Positions 59,735 to 64,000 of a DNA stretch of 64,000 nucleotides are shown here, piece by piece. Origin of the DNA: Casuarius casuarius (Eukaryota > Chordata > Aves > Casuariiformes > Casuariidae). Under the pieces are notes generated by a model, which ran no database searches, was not told the origin of the DNA, and worked only from the letters and a program-made list of their open reading frames with translations. The stretch covers positions 8,147,081-8,211,080 of the forward strand of contig PTFA01000011.1 in NCBI GenBank assembly GCA_003342895.1, in the 5' to 3' direction. Position numbers and translations under genes: made by a program. Each line of letters opens with the position of its first letter. Position 1 is the stretch's first letter.

Positions 59735-62275
59735 TTTAAAAATTCACTCAAACTCTGAACAGTTGACTTTCCACAAGGATTTTTCCTCTTCTACCAACCA
59801 TTCTATTCACATGGAGCTTTGAAGTCCACTGAGATATTTTCAAGACCCAAAGTTTTATTTTGGGCCTTATCTTAAAAAAACTAATTCAAGGATTTACCAG
59901 TTGCTTTATTCATCAGTCATTTCATCACCTCCAGCAATATAGACAGATTGGATAAGGGCAATTTGAAGCTTGTAAAACAGGCAGACATGATTTCCATGAG
60001 AGCACATTTACTACAATGTATAAAGCTTTATTGCAATTTAAATTAAAAAAAAAATTGTGAAAAATATTGCTAATTAAAATGTTAGAATTTGCAATATTTA
60101 TACTGCTCTGTTGTAATAATGGATATGTCAGTCATTCAATACCAAATTTATTTTCTTTTCTTTTTTTAAAGAGTAGATTAATTAAAGAGTAGATTAAATT
60201 AAAACCTCAAACAGCTGAATATAGAGCCGAAAGTGCTGCCAGCTAAAACGAAAGCCAAGTCTCCTTAATTTCAGTACATCTGTCCAGAAGTCAATAGAGA
60301 TTGGTGCAGTCCTGTGTAAAGAAACAGACAGAAGAGTTATGCTCACTTGTCTGAAAGTTTAAGCTCTAAGAAATAATTATTAATAATAAACTATTTTAAG
60401 AATTACACGGGAAAAAAAGATCTTCTAGTAACAGCAAAATTTGGTCTGCTGATCCGCAGGACCAGCCTTTGCCTTTAGCTGTAGGGGAAGGCCTTCTCTG
60501 AACGCCACCGACTTTCTGCGAAGTGGAAGAACACACACTGACCAGGCCTACACCGCTTCTTGGCCGTCCAATAAACAAAGCTCTTATAGTACCTCTATCT
60601 GAACCACCTTGTCCCAAGAATGTGGATGATGAGATGCTCATTGACATGAAGAATTAATCTATTGGCTCTTTTTTTTTTTTTTTTGGAAGGACTGGCTAGA
60701 TCTAGGTTTCAGCAAATACTATTTATTCTTCCCTTAATCTTTATTAACATCCTTTGTCTAAATGATAAAATTTAACCCATTTTAGGATTTCAGTTTATGA
60801 AATATTTGCTAAATGACTTTTGCCGAATAGTCACAAATACTTCGAACCAATCTGTTTCAGTTCCTTTTACTACCTATTCCATCACCTAACAAACATGGTT
60901 GCTGGAAAGTTCTTCCTGATAGTCCACTGCTCATTTTCATCCTCTTAACACGTAATTTTTTAAAGATGTTTGACTGGACTATGATTGTATTCCTTGTCCT
61001 TTTTGTTTTCTGTTTACATCTTTGCTTAGCACTGTTTGCACAGGGCTTACACTCCTCAGAAATACCTCAGGCTTTTAATACAAACCAAATCAAACTAGCT
61101 TAGTTAAATGAGCTTAGCCTTCTAATCAAAATAAGTTTTTCCCTTCCTGTGCAAAATGGCAAAAGACTTGCACCTCAAAATTTTGGATTCAGCAAGCTTT
61201 CCTGTAGCAGAATAATAGTAAAGAAAGAAAACAATAAATAGCCTAACTCATCCAGATATTCACCTGCATGTATGCTTAGCTACAATGCTTTTTCACAAGC
61301 CTCTCCAGGTCTTCAGCACATCCCTCATGCCTCTGCCCTCCCCTGGATCTCACTCAGGGCTTCACAAACAAAAAGGAAACACCTGCACAGGTTTGTGGTG
61401 ACTTAATCAGCGTTTCCTTGCAATCATTCATCTCAGGAGTTCAGTTAAGGAAAGGCACATTCTCTGCTTTGTTTCAGCCCTGGCTTCATTTTTCCTGTAC
61501 ATCATCACATGGTACAACTAAAAAAAAATCCCAAGTTTTGAAAGAAAGATATACTGCACCTTAAAGCTCACTGCCATCAACCAATCTCCATTCCGTGATT
61601 CTATTGCCTATGACAATTTCCTCCTACCTGTTAAAGCATAAGGGAGTATTTAGGTCTTTAAAACAAACTTCTCCCCACTGATGTGTACAGACCCTGAAGT
61701 GAAACAAAAATTACTTTCTCTTCACAAAAATGTTTTCAGTACATAAGAAATATACAAGCCATAATGAAGCACAGCTGGGAAGCCAAGACCAAAATGGAGG
61801 CATGAAGCAGATGTATTGCAGCTGTACTAGTGAGATACAAAGCTAGAGTTTCTGAATTTAAGTCTTCAGTTAAAATATTTTGCTTTTCTAGAGTTCAACT
61901 GTTCAATAGGAAGCTAGAATTTTGCTCTAAAAGGTGCTATTTTTAGTTAAATACCCAATTGCTCCCCAAAATTTTGCCTTAATGAAACACTGTTGACATA
62001 CATTTGAATATATACAATGATGGAGAACAGGATTGACTTCTAAATTTATTATAGCTTTAATGAAAAACTTATTGCTTTTTTTTCTCCTTCTAAACAACAA
62101 AGAAACCAAACAAAATAGGACCTTGTTTTATATGCAGCAGTAAACTTGCCAAAATAATTACTTTGTGTTACAGCCCCCTAGTAAGGCTACACAATAGTCA
62201 CTTCCACAACTTTTCGAAGTATTGTACTGAGTTCCTCACAAAAACTCCTCTGCCATACGCACTTAGAAGCCATTC
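59735..62275. other. AT-rich non-coding stretch
   Basis: No gene is supported. Contains a 16-nt poly(T) at 60669-60684 and a 16-bp direct repeat listed separately. A minus frame at 60396-60647 lies in slightly GC-richer DNA and is unrecognised. Confidence 0.4.
60168..60199. repeat. 16-bp tandem duplication
   Basis: AAAGAGTAGATTAATT (60168-60183) is followed directly by AAAGAGTAGATTAAAT, one mismatch. Confidence 0.85.
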
Positions 62276-62279
62276 AAAT

Positions 62280-62540
62280 AATACGATCAAGTGCGGCTGA
62301 GATGAGTCATCCATTGCAAATCATCGATGAATAGGGTGTACGAATGCAAACAACACAGCCTGCTCGCTGTCAGTTCAGGTTGCCTCAAGCCTGCGGGAAC
62401 ACTGCAGCAGCAGCCTTGCACGCTCCCACACAGGAGCTGGCAGCCGCTCTGCACCAGGCTGCATTCGCACTCCCCATCCTCGGGAACCAAATCCTGAGCT
62501 GCAGAATCTGCCACCGTTCAAATCCTGGCACACACCTGAA
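62280..62540. other. GC-richer, CpG-containing pocket
   Basis: Begins with an AP-1 consensus inside ATGAGTCATC and the octamer-like TTGCAAAT, then continues CAG-rich with several CpGs. Overlapping frames on both strands (plus 62344-62628, minus 62287-62514) are unrecognised. It may be a regulatory element or small exon. Confidence 0.3.
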
Positions 62541-62721
62541 GCCCTGTATTATTGTCGTGAATATTGTATATGTTTTCTATTCTCTTGCTCCAGTTTATAT
62601 TAAAAGCAGAGTTATCTATATATCATAAGAAAAAATTTCACAGTTCTGGTTTCAGATTTCAACCTGTCTTAGTGTGTTTTAAATTGGAGAACAACTCTCA
62701 GGGTTTCCTCTAATATTGGAG

Positions 62722-62770
62722 GCTCAACTTGATGACCCAGGAGGCACCTTTCCAAGCTTATGTTTCAAAC
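62722..62770 (+). repeat. CR1-like LINE 3' tail fragment
   Basis: GGAGGCTCAACTTGATGACC, AGGAGGCACC and TTTCCAAGCTTATG follow the order of the CR1 3' end, GGTTGGACTTGATGATCT, AGAGGTCC and TTTCCAACCTTAATG. CR1 elements dominate avian interspersed repeats and are 5'-truncated, so a lone tail is typical. The terminal ATTCTATG repeats are not preserved. Confidence 0.5.
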
Positions 62771-62774
62771 TAAA

Positions 62775-63810
62775 ATGCCAGTTGTCATGTTGCTGTAGCT
62801 ATTATGGTTTAAGGATGTAAGTGCTTGTACAAACTGCTTGTACAGCCAACAGCCATGGGTTCTCTCTCCTCAGCTGTATCAGTGGGTTTCGTTAAAAATA
62901 TTGTATCTTCCTACTTTGCCTCACTTAAAGTGTTATTTAATCTGGAATTGATACCTTCTATAGATTAAATTTTTATAAGCATACTTTTTCACTTTTGGGT
63001 AGAGGCTCTATCAAAAATATTTTCACAAGGACCCTCTAGTTTTCTTTAACAACAAAAGGAAAAGGAAAACAGAAAATTAAAGAGTTTAGTAGCTTTAATT
63101 CGTCAGTCTTCATTTTCCTCTTCATTTCCTAAGAAGTTTCTCTCTGGCACTGCACTGGCCTCTGATAAATATTTTTAAAGTTCTTATTCTCTCCTACACT
63201 CCTGTGCACTAATTCATTTGGCTTTTTCCTGACATTATCTTTTCCCTGCAGCCCTCACTAAGTGGATATATGATGCTTTCCTATTTTTCACACTTTGTTC
63301 AAACTCATTTTAACCTTCCATCTTTGGACACATGCTACTACAGCACATTGGTTAGTCCTTGTTTATATATTTATTTATGATTAAGGTCTGAAAAAAAACT
63401 AAGTGCCACTATATACATGACCATCCAACGTTGAGATCTCCAATTCCACAATACATTTTAAAATATAATCTTAGAGATTTATATTAGAAAACATTACAAC
63501 AGTGATATTTCTCTCTCACATTCAAAAAGCAAGAACAGAAAGCCCTCACCCCCTGAAGACCCGTACCCTCCCAAAATATAGAAATTCCATTTTCCAGTGC
63601 TTCATCTCTGCATGTCATCACATAAGAAAAAAGGTTTTGCAAGATCTTAAACCAGGACTGAACATTTCAAATAAAATCTCCTTTAGTCTAAAGAACATTC
63701 AGCCTTTCTCAGTTATGAAGCCTTTTCCAGCTTGGGATCCCTCGTTGACCTCAACCAGTGTTGTAACAGGGAGGGACAGCCTGTGTTTAGAAGGTCTCAA
63801 GGCTGCCTCA
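62775..63810. other. AT-rich non-coding stretch
   Basis: No repeat recognised. The plus frame 63502-63879 (125 codons) crosses the mirror repeat and shows no family features. Confidence 0.4.
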
Positions 63811-63816
63811 CTTCGC

Positions 63817-63849
63817 CTCTCTTTTCCCTTTTCTTTTCCCTTTTCTCTC
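63817..63849. repeat. perfect 33-nt homopyrimidine mirror repeat
   Basis: Reading outward from C at 63833, both arms are TTTT CCC TTTT CTCTC, identical for 16 positions. The first mismatch is C at 63816 against A at 63850. A pure pyrimidine mirror repeat is the sequence requirement for intramolecular triplex (H-DNA). It also contains a direct CTTTTCCCTTTT repeat, so it may have arisen by tandem slippage. Confidence 0.9.
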
Positions 63850-64000
63850 AAAATCAATGCATTCATCTCCCATAGGTAGCCAATAGGCATTGACAGATTC
63901 AGCATCTGTCCCTGCGCGCATTTCTAACGCACTCACAGCAGGAAATCTGCATATCAGGCACTGCTGCTGCAGCCTGCTCCGGCACCAGATTTGAAACGGA

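Noticed and set aside
16310..60684. Poly(A)/poly(T) runs as retroposon tails
   Set aside because: No SINE body, processed pseudogene or target-site duplication is visible next to the long runs at 16310, 19338, 19950, 24204, 49451, 55225 or 60669.
62510..62535. tRNA B-box-like GTTCAAATCCTGG
   Set aside because: No A box, acceptor stem or cloverleaf can be drawn around it; the word also occurs in MIR.
1..64000. Prokaryotic systems: CRISPR arrays, operons, phage, toxin-antitoxin or defence islands
   Set aside because: No regularly spaced repeats, no ribosome binding sites, no long frames, and repeat content is vertebrate-like.
1..64000. Many isolated perfect 8-bp hairpins (for example 11379, 20625, 30743, 37444, 48016)
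   Set aside because: A rough estimate gives about a dozen such stems by chance in this length and composition, so single ones carry no weight.

Overview
The window looks like vertebrate nuclear DNA, most likely from a bird or another sauropsid. It is AT-rich and CpG-poor, with no operons, ribosome binding sites or long open frames. I see no Alu, B1 or L1 sequence that would point to a mammal. The interspersed repeats I can recognise are old, decayed MIR-type SINE pieces, one CR1-type LINE tail, and fragments carrying the 'TTCAATGGGA' class of tract that I associate with sauropsid genomes. The taxon is inferred from composition and repeats, not from a gene. Two single-base ambiguities (N at 35989 and 43654) mark it as assembled genomic sequence.

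No protein-coding gene can be assigned. ATG-initiated frames reach at most 138 codons, which AT-rich sequence of this length can give by chance, and none translates to a protein family I recognise. The window is best read as intergenic or long-intron DNA. What can be supported is: (1) MIR-like SINE remnants near 7335-7460 (-), 43480-43602 (+), 53760-53940 (+), 54800-54925 (-) and 59450-59520 (+), with a doubtful one near 57460-57540 (-); (2) a CR1-like 3' tail near 62722-62770; (3) microsatellites, homopolymers, a 38-nt Z-DNA-prone tract (28280-28317) and a perfect 33-nt homopyrimidine mirror repeat (63817-63849); (4) short tandem duplications and clustered hairpins; (5) several stretches dense in homeodomain, AP-1, SOX or NFI-like words that could be conserved enhancers.

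The most useful leads are exon-like segments found by pairing strong splice acceptors with strong donors or long open tails. These are a two-exon candidate on + at 36161-36341 and 36671-36725 with compatible phases; a terminal-exon candidate on + at 41920-42049 behind a 41-nt pyrimidine tract; a GC-richer pocket at 54043-54420 with exon-like signals on both strands; an open-frame exon candidate on - at 50854-50950; and a non-coding exon candidate on - at 1035-1163. The - candidates at 54285-54367 and 50854-50950 happen to be phase-compatible. Any of these may be chance, so RNA evidence or cross-species alignment is needed to decide.

Layout: 1-1600 holds the - exon candidate, a hairpin cluster and an A9T9 palindrome. 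1.6-24 kb is mostly featureless AT-rich DNA with one MIR, GC-richer pockets at 8.76-9.4 kb and 16.44-16.68 kb, and an enhancer-like block at 23.4-23.62 kb. 24-36 kb has poly(T), repeat remnants, a hairpin pair at 25.6 kb and the Z-DNA tract. 36-42.5 kb holds the two main + exon leads. 42.5-54 kb has a MIR, a compound C/CA microsatellite, an enhancer-like block at 46.3 kb, a GC-rich pocket at 47.64 kb and a purine-rich stretch at 50.5-50.83 kb. 54-64 kb has the GC-richer pocket flanked by opposed MIRs, an enhancer-like block at 58.0-58.4 kb, the CR1 tail and the mirror repeat.
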